A DNA stretch of 64,000 bases, from contig NC_079892.1 in assembly GCF_024868665.1 (NCBI RefSeq), positions 2,892,857 through 2,956,856 of the forward strand, read 5' to 3'. Below the pieces are notes generated by a model, which made no database searches, was not told where the DNA came from, and was given only the letters and a program-made list of their open reading frames with translations. A program made the position numbers and the translations under genes. Of this stretch, positions 11,826 through 24,070 are shown piece after piece. Origin of the DNA: Triplophysa rosa (Eukaryota > Chordata > Actinopteri > Cypriniformes > Nemacheilidae). Position 1 is the first letter of the stretch; every line of letters starts with the position of its first letter.

Positions 11826-13980
11826 TTGTTACTACGTTCAGTATATTATAATAACATTCATGTTATCATCCATGTTCTTGATTTAATTATTGTATTGTTA
11901 CAATGCATTCTGGGATTGCCTTCTTCAGAATGGATTTACGTGGTTTTCCCTTAGTATTTAAAGGCAAATCTGGCAACCCGAGTTTGAGTCTTGGCTTCTG
12001 TTCACCTCTCTCATCCAGTAACTTCCTGTGTCTTTTCACTTTTTTTGTTATTTTGTTTTACCTTTATAGCTTTTATATTGATAGGACAGTGGAGAGAAAT
12101 GTTCTAGAGGCGATAAAAAGGCTTTTTAAGAACCTTTGAAGTTTCTTTGCAGAACCAAAAAATGTGTTTCTACAAACTCTTGTGTTTCTGCTGCAAAGAC
12201 CCCTTTTTTATTCTTCAGAGATGCTACCGGCTTTCAGTAACGGACGTGTATTGCAAAATAATCTCTGTTCCCTTGTGCTTATGGGAGTTTGTAGACGATG
12301 CACGTTCTCCATAAACTCATTCAGGGAACGAGAGAAGACGAAGCCCAGACTGACAGGACATCCCATCCAGGGATAGAGACATCTATTCAGGTTAGTCAAG
12401 ATATCTTTTTTAGTTTTCCCACATGCTGTCTGTGTGTGTGGTTTCATTCCTCACATGTTCTCAAGAGTCACACTGTCAATCCAACATGAACCTGCTGTCA
12501 CGGCAGCCATGACCTCTAAACCGTTCGTGACCAACCGACAGAAAACTTTAGAACCCGCTATGACCCGTGGGGGTTCAGAAGTAACTGCTTATATTTATAA
12601 GTCAGTAAAACACACATTGAGCCGTATGAAAAGATCAGCGGGGGGGTTTTCCAGGGCTCTCTAAAAGTGCCTTTAGGGCCATACAGAATCTGAGAAGCAT
12701 TCCTGGATTTATGCTCCATTAGCCTTTGACCAAAATACATTTTTATGTAAGTGGCCAGCATTTGAACTCATTGAACAGAAAAGACTCCGTGGTGGGACTT
12801 TGTTGGGCTTTTTCTTTGATTCGGAAGAATGCTGGAGATTCTTATTCATGGTTTTTGTGTTTACGGAAAGGCAAGCTTTGAAAGGTAACCGGAAATGAAA
12901 ATGGACTCGGTTTATCTTCTTGATACATGTCTGGTTCTATAATGCATGACTCACCAGTGCGTATTATTCCAAAAGAATATGTTTTCATTATCTCTTATCA
13001 GAATGCAATTACTTTTTCTGCCTAGGAAATGATGTTTTTCTTTCTGCTTATGTAACCAATGTTGCCTTCGAGTAGTTTTGGGAAGTTAGTTATGAGTTTG
13101 GAAATTGTATTTACAACATAAGTGCGTTTGCTTGAAATTAAATGCATGAATTGGACGACTTAATATTTCTTTTTTCCTCTTCCTTACTTTAAATCTTTAA
13201 AAGATTAGTCTTTTTGAGTTATTAGCTAGCTAATTTACTAGAGATCCAGAGCTGTACGTTTAGTTTCTTTTTTCGGTGAGAAAGAAAACACTGTGGTTTC
13301 TTGTTTCATATGTTGGTCCAACGGTCTCCTGCTGTCTAAGTTGGCAGTCCATTATTTGACTTCTGTATACGATTGTGAGTCCCTACGTTTCCTTTTAAAC
13401 CCAAACCCCAAAATCGATTCAGTTTTTATTAGGTTTGAATGGGCAGCTCTCTGATGTTCTATTGTATTTGTTAGTCAGTTTCGGGAAAGCTCGCACGTTT
13501 AATTGGGGAGCTGACGTTTGTGAGGTGTCTCACCTTGCTCTCTCATTTTTCACTTCCTTCATCTGCGCGTCCTCCTGAGAGCTGATATAGACCCGATGAG
13601 CAAATTAATGACAGTCATTAAAGCTCACCAAAGAGTCGTGTTCTGGAAGAGTTAATGAGGTGAGGACGGAAAAGGGACATACAAACATACCGAACTCCAT
13701 CAGATAGGTAAGTGCTCTGCGTAAACATGATCAAACCCATTAAAACATTCACTTTCAGCTTAGCTGGTGGTTAATAACCTTTATCTGCTGGCTGTTGATG
13801 GGGACTTTATCATGTTATGGTGGTTATGGCCCGTTCACACCAACGGACAATAACGTTGTTTATTCTAATAAATATATAAAATATATTTATAAGTATAATT
13901 CATTTAAATCCAGACATTGACCCCAACATTTAAGTCTTTGAAATGGGCATGTTGCATAATATCTGTGGAGACATGCCGTG
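11826..13980. other. non-coding stretch with one weak exon candidate
   Basis: No gene family or transposon terminus is recognised, apart from the weak candidate at 12325-12390. Confidence 0.35.
12325..12390 (+). CDS. weak candidate internal exon, gene unknown
   Basis: This 66-bp block lies between an acceptor (actcattcag) and a donor (GTTAGT). It is open for exactly 22 codons in phase 0-0 (GTREDEAQTDRTSHPGIETS followed by two more residues). That phase would let it sit between 8292-8340 and the terminal exon at 18602. The composition looks like a polar cytoplasmic tail, but there is no homology to cite and the acceptor tract is weak. It may be coincidence. Confidence 0.2.
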
Positions 13981-14443
13981 CGTCCGAAATCGCCTACTTC
14001 CGTACTATATAGTAGGCGGAAATGAGTATGAGTCATGAAGAGTATGTCCAAAACCTCAGGATGCACAAAACAGTAGGCGAGAAATAGCCGGAAGGTCTAC
14101 AGCTTCCGCCGTGTACATCAGATGGACACTTCTCTATCCCATGATGCAACGGGAGCTGAGCAACGGTCAAAATTGAATCAAATAAAAATGGCGGAAAACT
14201 TCAAAGCGGGTGTTCTTTTTTTAAATGTAAACGCAGATGAATGAATTTCTCGTGAATAAATTATGTTTGTACCGACGCCTACAGGTAGATCAAAGAGCAT
14301 ACAATAAACATGACAATAAAACATGGCGGATGCAGTACGTCCGAAATCTATTCATACTACCCCCACACATACTATATAGAATGTACTGTTTTAACGGCCG
14401 ATTTTAAATCAGTACTCACTATCATAGTTTGCGATTTCGGACA
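13981..14443. mobile_element. fold-back DNA element, termini CGTCCGAAATCGC
   Basis: The left end reads CGTCCGAAATCGCctACTTCCGTACTATATAGTAGG. The right end is the complement GCGATTTCGGACAC, preceded by 'cagtactcactatcatag'. A second, internal CGTCCGAAATC block with 'catactatatag' at 14339 repeats the terminal pattern. This is a common fish hAT-type MITE. I could not define a target duplication. Confidence 0.6.
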
Positions 14444-16574
14444 CAGCGAATGTCAGGCACGCCTCTGCTATCAAACGCTTTCTTGAAGGGTGGTGAATGA
14501 CACCAACATCCAAAGCCCATTTTTAAACTTTTTAAGCTTGGCTTTATCTAAACCTTTGGGATGGGTTAGGAAAATGCTGACTGCTACACAATCGACGGCC
14601 GTACAGAGGATGCAAAGTTGATCATGTTTAGTAACTTTGTAGAGGACAAAAGTTGATCAGTGGCTTTTTTGCATCCAGTACGGTTTGCGCTTATATAAAT
14701 TACACGGTATGCATGTGTCTATATAGAAACAGCCAAAAAATCACAATTGCGAAATGTCAAAGTGTGTGACAACTTGCCCCGTTCTCTTTCAAGTGTCTCA
14801 CTACATCAGATTTACTTAGCGTGTGCGGTTCAGTGCTGTTGTAAGTCCATCTATGATTGGCTGGGCTGAGCTGTTATACACGTCCTTTGATCATTGCTCT
14901 GCTCTGGATAATCAAAAGAATGTGAATTCCCAAAGCTTGTTATCTTGAGAGGGTGAACAGCAGGTCTGAACGTGTGCCGCCACATCACTCGAGTGGCAAA
15001 CTGTCACGCAACCATGCAAATAACAACAGCTTTATCATAACTGATAACTAACAGCGAGATAGCAAGTTTACAATTTGCTGGAACATCAGTGTCATCAGTG
15101 CCTACCATGATGACAGTACAAATTTTGTTGGACAATTTCTAAATCGTTCTGAAAAGTCAATTTTGTAAATTATTTTGTAATCGCTATTCAACATCCTAAT
15201 TGCACTTCAGTTCTCGCTGAAGCACACGGGTCTCGAGTCGATAGAGCGTGTGGGGGTGGGTGGTCACAACCTAATTCCCGTTTCCATGGTAACGTGACTT
15301 CTTTTATTGGTGAAAAAAAGAGCATATATTTGCATTGCTAATCGTTATCAAAATGTTAGTGTGAAAATGTTATGAATCATTGGTTGAAACGTTTAACGAT
15401 CTAGAAATAATGTTTACAACTTAACGGGAACGCTAGCAAAAGTTCTTGCAACATATTTTTGTTAGCTGGGTAGTACGACTATTGTTTCACAAGACTTGCC
15501 AACACCTACAGTAAATGCAAATGCATCATATTTTGCCCACATAAAGCGACTTAGCAACCTTTCTGTAAAAACAGCAAGCATTCAAAGCCTGAAAGTTTGC
15601 TGAAAAGTTTAAAGGTTGAAAATTGTAGGTTATAACGGCCGCTGGATGGATGAAGGTGAATGGCATAGAGAGAATATCAAAGTTCACATTGAGATCTCTG
15701 ACTTTGGCGTCGTGACAAATCTGAGCCCAGTTTGAGATGTTAAGAAACCAAGAGAAAGATCTGAGAAGAATATTTTTCATTCAATCTGCTATGTAGAGTT
15801 AAGATCTTCGAGAGATGTCGTTCGTGATTTTTCAACAAGCTCCTTCATGTGCTTTCTTTACCTGACTGCTCTTAAAGTGCACTTCATTCGTCTCCATCTG
15901 TTTTTCTGAGAGGCGTTTCGCCTCTTCACCACATTCACTCTGACATTTAGCTTGAAGAACCTTTGTCTGTTTCTGCTACTGAAACTCTGTGCAACATAAT
16001 TCTTTCTGCCAAATGTCAGATTGTGTTATTGTTTACTTGCACTCATCGGCAGGGTTCATTTTCCAGTTAAGGCCCAAAGCAAACGGAAAACTTGGTCCAA
16101 TTAACCACAAGCCTGGTCTGTGATACCACCGGAGACAGAAACCAGAAAATCAATGTCTCGCTTATTTCCTCGAGATGTGTGTGAAACCTTCTGAAACCTC
16201 AGATGTCCAAATTCAGTTTTTCAGGAAATGGAAAAAACACCGTTTTTAAATGATTAAATACTGTGTTGTCAAAGTTGACAAGCACTTTTTAATGATTTTA
16301 TTGGTTAGATTTGCAAAACCCAGTGACAAACATGAAGGGCGATTAATAATGATTTAAGACAAAAAAATAAAAAAGCAGAAAATATGGATATGCAAGGTTT
16401 CGGAATGACCGCGGCGATATGCACTTCATTATTTTGTTGCATACAATGATCTGTTGTTGTTTATATATCAGGCATTATACTTCAAAAAATAGATTTTAAG
16501 GCACTTCATTTTAAGAACGTAGTTATTGAATATATAGAAAGGTCATATTTTTGCACCAAAAACTCATCTTTGTT
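14444..16574. other. non-coding stretch, nothing recognised
   Basis: No supported gene, RNA or transposon terminus. Confidence 0.35.
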
Positions 16575-16579
16575 CTTTG

Positions 16580-16845
16580 CATCCCAGCTAGCACAGGTAC
16601 GTCTGTAAGATGTCTGCTAAAGATCTGGAGATCCTGAAAACATCTGTCGTGTAAAAACGACTGCTAAACATCTTAGAAAGAGCAGTTTTACATCCAGTCT
16701 AAATCATAAACATCTGACAGACATCTTCTAGATGACATCTGACAGCAGACGTCTCCGAGACGTATTGCAGATGGGCAAACTATGTCTTGCGGATGTAGAA
16801 GCAGACATCCAGTAGACGTCTGCCAGATGTTTGTGTGCTATTAGG
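16580..16845. repeat. AGATGTCTG-rich repeat
   Basis: About 265 bp is built from many variants of 'agatgtctgc', 'gacatctg' and 'agacgtctg' in both orientations (for example near 16608, 16637, 16709, 16730, 16746, 16800). The result is a dense set of inverted repeats. It resembles a fish interspersed element, but I cannot name it. Confidence 0.45.
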
Positions 16846-18563
16846 GACCATTCTAGCGTGGACGTTACGACAAATGGATATGTGTGACCTGTGATCTTGA
16901 GGAAATTACATCGCAGGGGTCAGAGGTCACGGTGTAACTGATGCAATCCAGTAAATCTTAAAAGGTGATCGAGGTTTGCATGCGATTATTTTCTGATTTA
17001 ATTCACGCAAAAGCATAATTTTGTCTTTTTTGTTACTACAGTAAAAACATTTGTTTTAAAGGGACTTTTATTATGCTTTTTCTACTTTCTTTTCTTCATT
17101 TTTCTTAAATATAAGCTATTCCTGACTTGAAATAATGATCGTTGTCCATATTGTTGTTATTAACTCGTTCACATTTTGTACCATGCATTGTCGGGATGAA
17201 ATTTTTTTTTTTAATTTTTGACACACATCTGCTAATGTAACAGCCCAGCGCTTCCGAGTCGCCCATTCTCTCGTTTTCTCTCAATTTCAGCAAATTATTC
17301 ATGTGTGATATAAATACACATCTACACAGATGGATCCCGACTCTCCTCGAGTGCCTTAGCAACTGGTGTCTTACAATACAAATTTCTCACAGTTCCTCGC
17401 CCACCACGACAACTCCCGCCACCTCAGAGGGAGAGAAATATCCACTGGCAGATATGTTTGTTCGGCTAAATTTGGTGTCGCTCAGATGCCACTTTTATAA
17501 CATCTCGTCACTAAAAGTGTTGAGAAATACATCTGTGCTGCCAAGAAGATTACATAACAAATCTGTTATAAGTGAAGTAGTCGTCGCCCCTTTGTCTCCA
17601 AAAGCCCAGAGATGCTCAGTTCTGAGATCAGAATTTTGCTCATATCGGATATTAAATCAGATGGTTTGTGGTAAATAAGTCACATGACGCTTATGGGATC
17701 AGAATCCCGTGGACGCTATCTGATCTCAGGACTGATTGGTTTCAACACAGGAGTGATGGAGGGATGGATTGTTTTAATGGAGTCAGAAGGTTGAAAAGCT
17801 GCTTTCACTGTTGTTTGAGGGCTGAATCAAACCAGAACCCCGAAAATAAAGAGCTTTGTGATAATGAACATGTGCGAGATTCTCTCTAACTGCACTTCAA
17901 CAATTGTCTAACAATTGCTTCCTCTGAAATGTCAAAGTGAAGATTAGAGGCTGATTAGAAACACATCTTCCCTCTGCAGTTCTCTCTTTATTTTTGGAAA
18001 TCCTGGGTCTTGTGGAAATGTCTTCAGATCTGAGTGTGATGACTGGATTTAAAGGGGGATGTAGATTGCACTTACAAATAGTGTGATGAAAAACTAGGAC
18101 TATTACAATGACATATACGTAAATCTCTTGCAGCTGAATGTTAGGGATCTATATTTATATTCCATTGGCACACTTGTAGTAACTTCTGTGCCAGTAATCG
18201 ATTTGGCACTGATATGCAACTTACTTTAAACATTCATGACAAAACAAAACTGATGCAGATGTTATCACAGAATTTGAGTTTATATTTCTGGCACAAGAAA
18301 TTAAAAACATGTTTTTTTCAAAGTTTTGTTTTATTTGTCTAATGATGTAATTCATTTTAAACATGAAATATTATGGGCACCTGGTTCTGTGTCATTAAAA
18401 AAACTACCACGAAAGTTGTAATTTAGCTTTCATTTAAGAAAAATAAAATAAAATAATGTGTTTAATAAATCGATCACACCGTGCGATCGAGATCAAGGCG
18501 AACACGTGACTCTTCTGCCCTCCTGTGGCGAATGTTTGTAACGTAAATGCTAAACATCCAAAT
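16846..18563. other. non-coding stretch, nothing recognised
   Basis: Longer open frames (such as + 17301-17678) carry no recognisable domain and no consistent codon use. Confidence 0.35.
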
Positions 18564-18565
18564 TT

Positions 18566-18597
<32 letters not shown>

Positions 18598-18599
18598 TC
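18564..18599 (+). repeat. (TTTC)n microsatellite forming a polypyrimidine tract
   Basis: About nine uninterrupted TTTC units run directly into the CAG acceptor of the exon at 18602. The microsatellite therefore supplies, or has expanded within, the polypyrimidine tract of that intron. Confidence 0.95.
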
Positions 18600-18601
18600 A
18601 G

Positions 18602-18769
18602 AAAGGTGTGGACAAGACCTGGAAAGGCAGTGACCTCGCAGCCTCGCTGGAGCCGAAGGCTGAACCACACGGTGCGGCACCGGAGAACATCTTCAATCGG
18701 GTGGGCAAGAATATCACAGCGGACGTTGGAGAAGGTGTCACCATAACTGATCCCATCATAGAATATTAG
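18602..18769 (+). CDS. terminal coding exon of an unidentified gene
   Basis: After an excellent acceptor (long TTTC tract then CAG), a phase-0 frame stays open for 55 codons and ends at TAG (18767-18769). The peptide runs KGVDKTWKGSDLAAS, then an alanine/glutamate/proline stretch, then NIFNRVGKNITADVGEG, and ends VTITDPIIEY. Codon use is clearly biased (GC-rich third positions), unlike the surrounding AT-rich DNA. This supports a real exon even though it has no ATG. The composition looks like a soluble C-terminal tail. NIT is a possible N-glycosylation site only if the segment is lumenal. I do not recognise the family. Upstream exons must lie to the left, possibly 8292-8340 and 12325-12390, or outside the window. 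Confidence 0.6.
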   Translation, partial: KGVDKTWKGSDLAASLEPKAEPHGAAPENIFNRVGKNITADVGEGVTITDPIIEY

Positions 18770-19394
18770 GCTACTGATCAGATTCTCCACATGAAAAATA
18801 TATTTTAGGTTATTTATGAAAGCAGAGTTACCTAAATCAATATGACAACAATTTACTATGGAAGTCTGTGATATACCCTCATAACAGTGAGTACGGACAT
18901 ACAGAAATGGAAAATATCAGGTTATTTGCTAGAGCATAAAGATGATAATTCATTGTTGTGAAATTGTTTAAATTGCATTAAAATTCTAAGTCCATTTGAT
19001 TGTTTGCATGATGCTTTTATCAAAGTATAATTATAAAATATTTGAAAAATACTGCAGTGCCCTTAAATAATCATCAGATGGCGCCAAATAACTACGTCTG
19101 CATACTTGAAATGCTACAACTACTAGTTTAACTACGCGTAGAACACTATGACCTGCTGCTCTTTGTGATACTATTATTGGAGCTTTAGTACTAATATATT
19201 ATTTAAATCAAATATTGTAACTGTTAAAATAAGGTAATGCACCAACTAATATAAATAATTGTATTAGCAGCACCTGACATGAACAGAGATTAAAAAACGG
19301 CGAAAAACTAGTACATTGCTCACTGATAGTTAATGTTACTTAATGCATTTACTAATGTTAACAAGTAGCCTTTCATAATTTCTTGAAGACCTCT
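18770..19394. other. downstream of the orphan exon, nothing recognised
   Basis: It probably contains the 3' untranslated region of the exon at 18602. I see no convincing AATAAA with a downstream element that would fix its end. Confidence 0.3.
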
Positions 19395-19404
19395 TTATTA
19401 ATCA

Positions 19405-19760
19405 AAAATCAAATCACTTTTATTGTCACATCACCAACAGCACGCGTGCCGTGGTGAGTGAAAAGCTTGGGAGCGTGCCCCAGACAGTGCAGAATACAAT
19501 TGACACATTTTACAAATAACAGTATACTTTCATATACAGTATATACTGTATATACTCTAAGTCCCGCCCCCTCGTTAGCTTCCCCTTAGTGTTTGATGCC
19601 TGTCACCTGCCCGTCACCCTCCCTGTGTAATCATCCCTCGTTAGCGTTCCCCGATTTAGAGCCTCTGCTCTTTCTGTCCCTTGTCGGTTCATTGTTCACT
19701 GTCCAGTTGCTCTAGGTCTCGCCTCGTCCCTGCGTTGTCCTTATTGTGAGTTTTGCTTTT
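19405..19760. repeat. composite of interspersed-repeat fragments
   Basis: 19405-19500 ('atcacttttattgtcacatc' onward) resembles the 3' end of a fish LINE. From about 19560, a run of 'ctcgttagc', 'cctgtcacctgcccgtcacc' and 'ctctttctgtccc' resembles the C-rich part of fish LTRs such as that at 22097-22638. The boundaries are unclear. Confidence 0.4.
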
Positions 19761-21221
19761 TTTTGCTTTAGTTTTATGGGTAATAAGTTATTCATAATGT
19801 CAGACTCCACACGTTCTGATTCCATGCAGGCCTGTTCATTGTTTTTTTTTTCAGAGAATTCTGCCATTTTCTTACCTCCTCAACTCCTCAACTAATGCAG
19901 TTTTAAAAAAGTATTCTAGATAAAGGGTGTTTATTATATCAACAACGTATGTTTAAATAATAAACTTGTCTTTAAAATGATGTAGGTACATATGGTGACA
20001 TTTTCGAGTTCATTGACAATCTTAATGCAATATTTGCTCAGCTTTAAAGCGAATCAAAGCGTTACAAACCGTGCCTGTGAAAAGCAACACACGTATAACA
20101 GCTGGTTTACAACCCCGCACCTTTTTTGACGTTTCTTCTGCAAACATTGAGATAAATGGAAGTCGTCAGCAAACAATGGCAGAATTCAAACGCTTCACTA
20201 GAAAATCAATCTTAAGCGGAGCTGACACAACAGGACTGTGGGACTACTTGAATTGCTATGGCGCTTACACTACACAACAAGGTTTCCTGTCATCCTTCAT
20301 CTTCTTGTTGTAGCACGCACACTACACTACACAACACAACACAACACAACACAACACAATGCAGTGTGCTAACAACACAACTTTGGTCAATGACCAACAG
20401 TTAAAACACCTCCCACATAGTGAACACTTCTGGTGGATGGCAAATGAGTTATTGGTGCATTTATGCCATCCACTGGAATGGAGCGTGAAACATTGAAGTT
20501 TTTTTAAAGTGTTTTCTATATTCCATTATACAGACTTGTTGCTTTAGGATAGTTTAAAATAGCTATATGTCTGTTATACTAGCCATTTAAAACACTCTGT
20601 AATGTTAATTAATACACGCAAGCAGTTTTTAATTCCTCTACGCAATAATTTGACGCAAAGCTTCTACGCTGTGATTGGCTGGATTAGTTCCACAGTGTCA
20701 CACACGTCGAGATCACTTGGCGATAATATCAAACAGGTTTGAAAATATCGTAGCGTCCGGGATAGCCCGAGACAGGTCACACCTGCTTATACTTAACGAT
20801 CTTTGGCGACCGAAACAAGCACTGATTTGGTTGCGATCTGGAGGTTTTGTCGCAGACTTTAGAAATCTGTCCACGACAGCAAAATCCAGCCAAAAGTCAC
20901 GTAGTGTGAGCTTGCCGTAAAGGAGCGGGCTGGTATAGAAACACACATTATGCACATCCAAACCACACCAATCAAAGTCCCAAAATACACAGCAATCGAT
21001 GACAATAGTGACGACCCTTCACTGACGCAACACCACGTGGTACAAGAAGAACCAGCCCGCTACTGGAAGCACTCAGCTCCTTAAACAAGAAAAACAAAAC
21101 CAATTAGAAAAAAACCTATTTAATACAAATACTACTAAATAAAGAAAACTAAAAAGAAACTGGAAAGAAACAAACAAATTACATCAATCTGAAATAAAGT
21201 ACATGAAGTCAGATAACAAAA
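19761..21221. other. non-coding stretch, nothing recognised
   Basis: It contains a short (ACAAC)n tract, listed separately, and an inverted 'gagcgggctgg' / 'ccagcccgctac' pair around 20925 and 21052 that may mark ends of an unnamed element. Confidence 0.35.
20319..20360. repeat. (ACAAC)n microsatellite
   Basis: A run of cactacactacac followed by repeated ACAAC units. Confidence 0.9.
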
Positions 21222-21229
21222 AAACAACT

Positions 21230-21680
21230 GGTAACACTATACATTAAGGCACCCTTTGTAAAGCATTTATAAATGTGTTCATTAATGATGAATAAGTCAT
21301 TTACAAATGCATTATGAAGCAGTTATAACTGCATGAACAAAAAAAGGGATTCTAATGAAATACCTGCCAAATAGTGAGCCATTTTTAACTCACATGTTAT
21401 AAATGCTTAATACATGTATTTATTCATTATTTATTTGATGCGAAAGCAGATTCATTATTATCTTGATGTTGTTTGCAATGTAGGCTGTCAGACTGGATAC
21501 TGTAGGGTGTTATGTTGTTTATCTTATACCTGCTCACTATTTGGCAGGTATTTCGTTTGAATCCCCCTTTTATTCATGCAGTTGTAACTGCTTTATAATG
21601 CATTTGTAAATTACTTATTAGTCATTAATGAACACATTTATAAATGCTTCATAAAGGGTACCTTAATGTAAAGCGTTACC
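21230..21680. mobile_element. 451-bp MITE with long inverted repeats and an 8-bp target duplication
   Basis: The left arm (GGTAACACTATACATTAAGG onward) and the right arm complement (GGTAACGCTTTACATTAAGG onward) pair for more than 100 bp. Perfect 8-bp duplications AAACAACT flank it (21222-21229 and 21681-21688). It is non-coding. The 8-bp duplication fits hAT-type mobilisation. Confidence 0.85.
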
Positions 21681-22096
21681 AAACAACTTTATATACTACC
21701 ACCACTAACGCCACTCGAAATTGCTCACCATTGTAATGACAAAAATACTGGGCAAACCTATACACTAATGGAATCACAGAAGTGTAGAAAAATCACATAA
21801 CCCAAGATCAGTTAAGGATCATGAAATGACAAAATGACCAATGTCACAGTTTCCACAGGGTTGTCATCATCACAATGGTTTTCTATTATTATGGTTCTAC
21901 GTTAATAGTGACAATAAAAGAAAAAAGGTTCACACGAATATAGAGAAATATATAAAAACACTGAAATACTCAGGGCCACTTGGATACAAGGCCCTACTGT
22001 ATAATTAACGCTCCCAAAAAGCAGCAGCGTGGCCCAGAGGATGAACGGAGGAGACGCGCTGCCTCGACAGCCCTCACTCAGTCTGTTTTAACACGC

Positions 22097-22638
22097 TGTC
22101 ATGATTCTGGCTCATCATGTCGTGTCTTTCTTGGTCTTGTGGCAGGATCATGGCAGAGCCTCATGTTTTGTGTGGAGAGAGACATTTATTGTTGTTGTGG
22201 CTTGCCAAACACTCTCTCCGATCCTCTCTGTTCCCGCCCTCTCGTTTCCTCATTATTGATCGTTAATTAGTTCATGCCCTGCACCTGTTCCCCTCTTTAT
22301 TTATCCCCTTGATAATGCCCTTGTGTTTTCTGTCTTGTGCTGGTTCATTGTGATTGTATGGTGAGTTCCTGTGTCTTGTCAAGTTTAGTCTAGTGTAATC
22401 ATTTGTAAATTCTGTCAAGTGTTAACTTTAGTCTTGTTTAAGTGTAGTTAGTCTTAGTCCTGTCTTGTCATGTTATTATATTCCCGTTCAGTTATTTTAC
22501 ACCAACCGCCCCCCCCCCCCCCCGTGGGTTTTTGGTTTTGTCTTTGTTATTATTAAACGTCTTGTTAACCCCTTACCCGCTGTCTGCACCTGGGTCCTTT
22601 ATCCTTGTCTCCTTGTCTCACCACCCACGATCATGACA
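22097..22638 (+). mobile_element. solo LTR of a Gypsy-type retrotransposon
   Basis: The 542-bp element starts TGTCATGAT and ends ATCATGACA, a perfect 9-bp inverted terminus of TG..CA type. It is flanked by 5-bp direct duplications CACGC at 22092-22096 and 22639-22643. There is no internal gag/pol and no second LTR, so this is a solo LTR left by LTR-LTR recombination. Orientation is inferred from pyrimidine-rich U3-like sequence at the left and a 'tattattaaacgtc' polyadenylation-like segment near 22547. A 17-base C run lies around 22508. Clade assignment is by style only. Confidence 0.85.
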
Positions 22639-22720
22639 CACGCAGCATACAAAATCTAAGTCAAAAGCCTTCCATGTTATCTGGTTTTAAATTAAACTTG
22701 CCTATCTGACTCACTTTTTT

Positions 22721-23494
22721 ACGGAAGAGTATTAGGGCCAAGCAATAAAAAAATATATAAAACCGTTTTGAGATTAAAGTCATTCTAAATTTAACGAGTT
22801 TTTTCTCGAAACACAACGACTTTATTCTCAAAGTATAGTGAGTTTATTGTCAACATTTTATTTCGCGTTTTTTTTCTCGAAATTTAACGAATTTTTTCTC
22901 GAAACACAATGACTATTCTCGAAATTTATTGAGTTTATTCTCAACATTTAATTTCGACTTTTTTCCCCGAAAAACTGCGGGTTTAATTTCGCATTATAAA
23001 AAAAACTCTTTGAGAATAAAGTCGTGTTAAAAACGTGTTAAATTCTTCTAAAGAGACCCAGCCGCTGATAGTAATTCTTTGTTACTGAAGGAAAGCCTAA
23101 AGTATAGCTTGACTAAGTGATATAACTCTGCCATGTCCTCATTCAGTACTACGCAATGAACATGACCCTGATATAGGATAATGTTTATTCTCGATATTTT
23201 ATTTCGACTTTTTTCTCTAAATTTAACGAGTTTTTTCTCGAAACACAACGACTTTATTCTCAAAGTATAGTGAGTTTATTGTCTACATTTTATTTCGAGG
23301 TTTTTTTCTCGAAATTTAACGAGTTTTTTCTCGAAACACAACGACTTTATTCTCGAAATTTATTGAGTTTATTCTCAACATTTAATTTCGACTTTTTTCC
23401 CCGAAAAACTGCTGGTTTAATTTCGTATTATAATGACTTTAATCTCAAAACGGTTTTATATTTTTTTTATTGCTTGGCCCTAATACTCTTCCGT
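22721..23494. mobile_element. 774-bp MITE built from TCGAAA/CGACTTT units
   Basis: Termini of about 60 bp are inverted (ACGGAAGAGTATTAGGGCC at the left, its complement at the right). Perfect 8-bp duplications ACTTTTTT sit at 22713-22720 and 23495-23502. The interior holds two long direct blocks (about 22780-22990 and 23185-23440) made of alternating 'tttttctcgaaa', 'acgactttattctc' and 'gagtttattctcaac' units. Non-coding. Confidence 0.85.
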
Positions 23495-23502
23495 ACTTTT
23501 TT

Positions 23503-24066
23503 AGCCTTGACAACAGCCACAACAAATCACTGCGACTTGGGCCAAAAAGCAATGCTGATGGGAGCCTTGAGGACACACAGCACTCGAACACACTACCAGC
23601 AGTGCGTCTCAACTCCCCGGCACACTCTCTAGACCGCAACACTGCGAAAACAAATGCTTTTAACTTATTCTCCATTATTTAGGCTACTCCATTACTTATA
23701 TCTCCATTATTTCACCTCATTCTATTATATTGTACCCTAACGTCCCTTAAAATGATATCTTCGTGAATGGAATTAAGATCACAGCAGATTTGGTTCTGTG
23801 CATGACATGTAATATAATGTAAATATAAATTAAAATGAAGACTTGTGTTTCATACGCCTTAATTTGGTCCATTGTTGATTTTTCGCTGTGTAATCCTAGA
23901 CTTCTATAAACCCTGAAACAGCGTTCTCAGTTGTTTTTATTTAGCCTACTTTCAGCTTATCGCACATGTTTTTCCTGAACTTGCTCATGAGAAATAAAAA
24001 AGGAAACAAATGAGACACTTATTTAAATACATGAAGGGTTTGGGTGTGTTACTGCAGTAACGTCAG
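23503..24066. other. upstream region of gene copy 1, nothing recognised
   Basis: No coding or repeat feature is supported. Confidence 0.35.
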
Positions 24067-24070
24067 ACGG

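Noticed and set aside
17301..17678. 125-codon frame on the + strand
   Set aside because: No recognisable domain and a composition like the surrounding non-coding DNA.
17841..17900. Possible gene start around 'gaaaataaagagctttgtg'
   Set aside because: AATAAA-like and ATG matches occur by chance in AT-rich DNA, and no coding frame follows.
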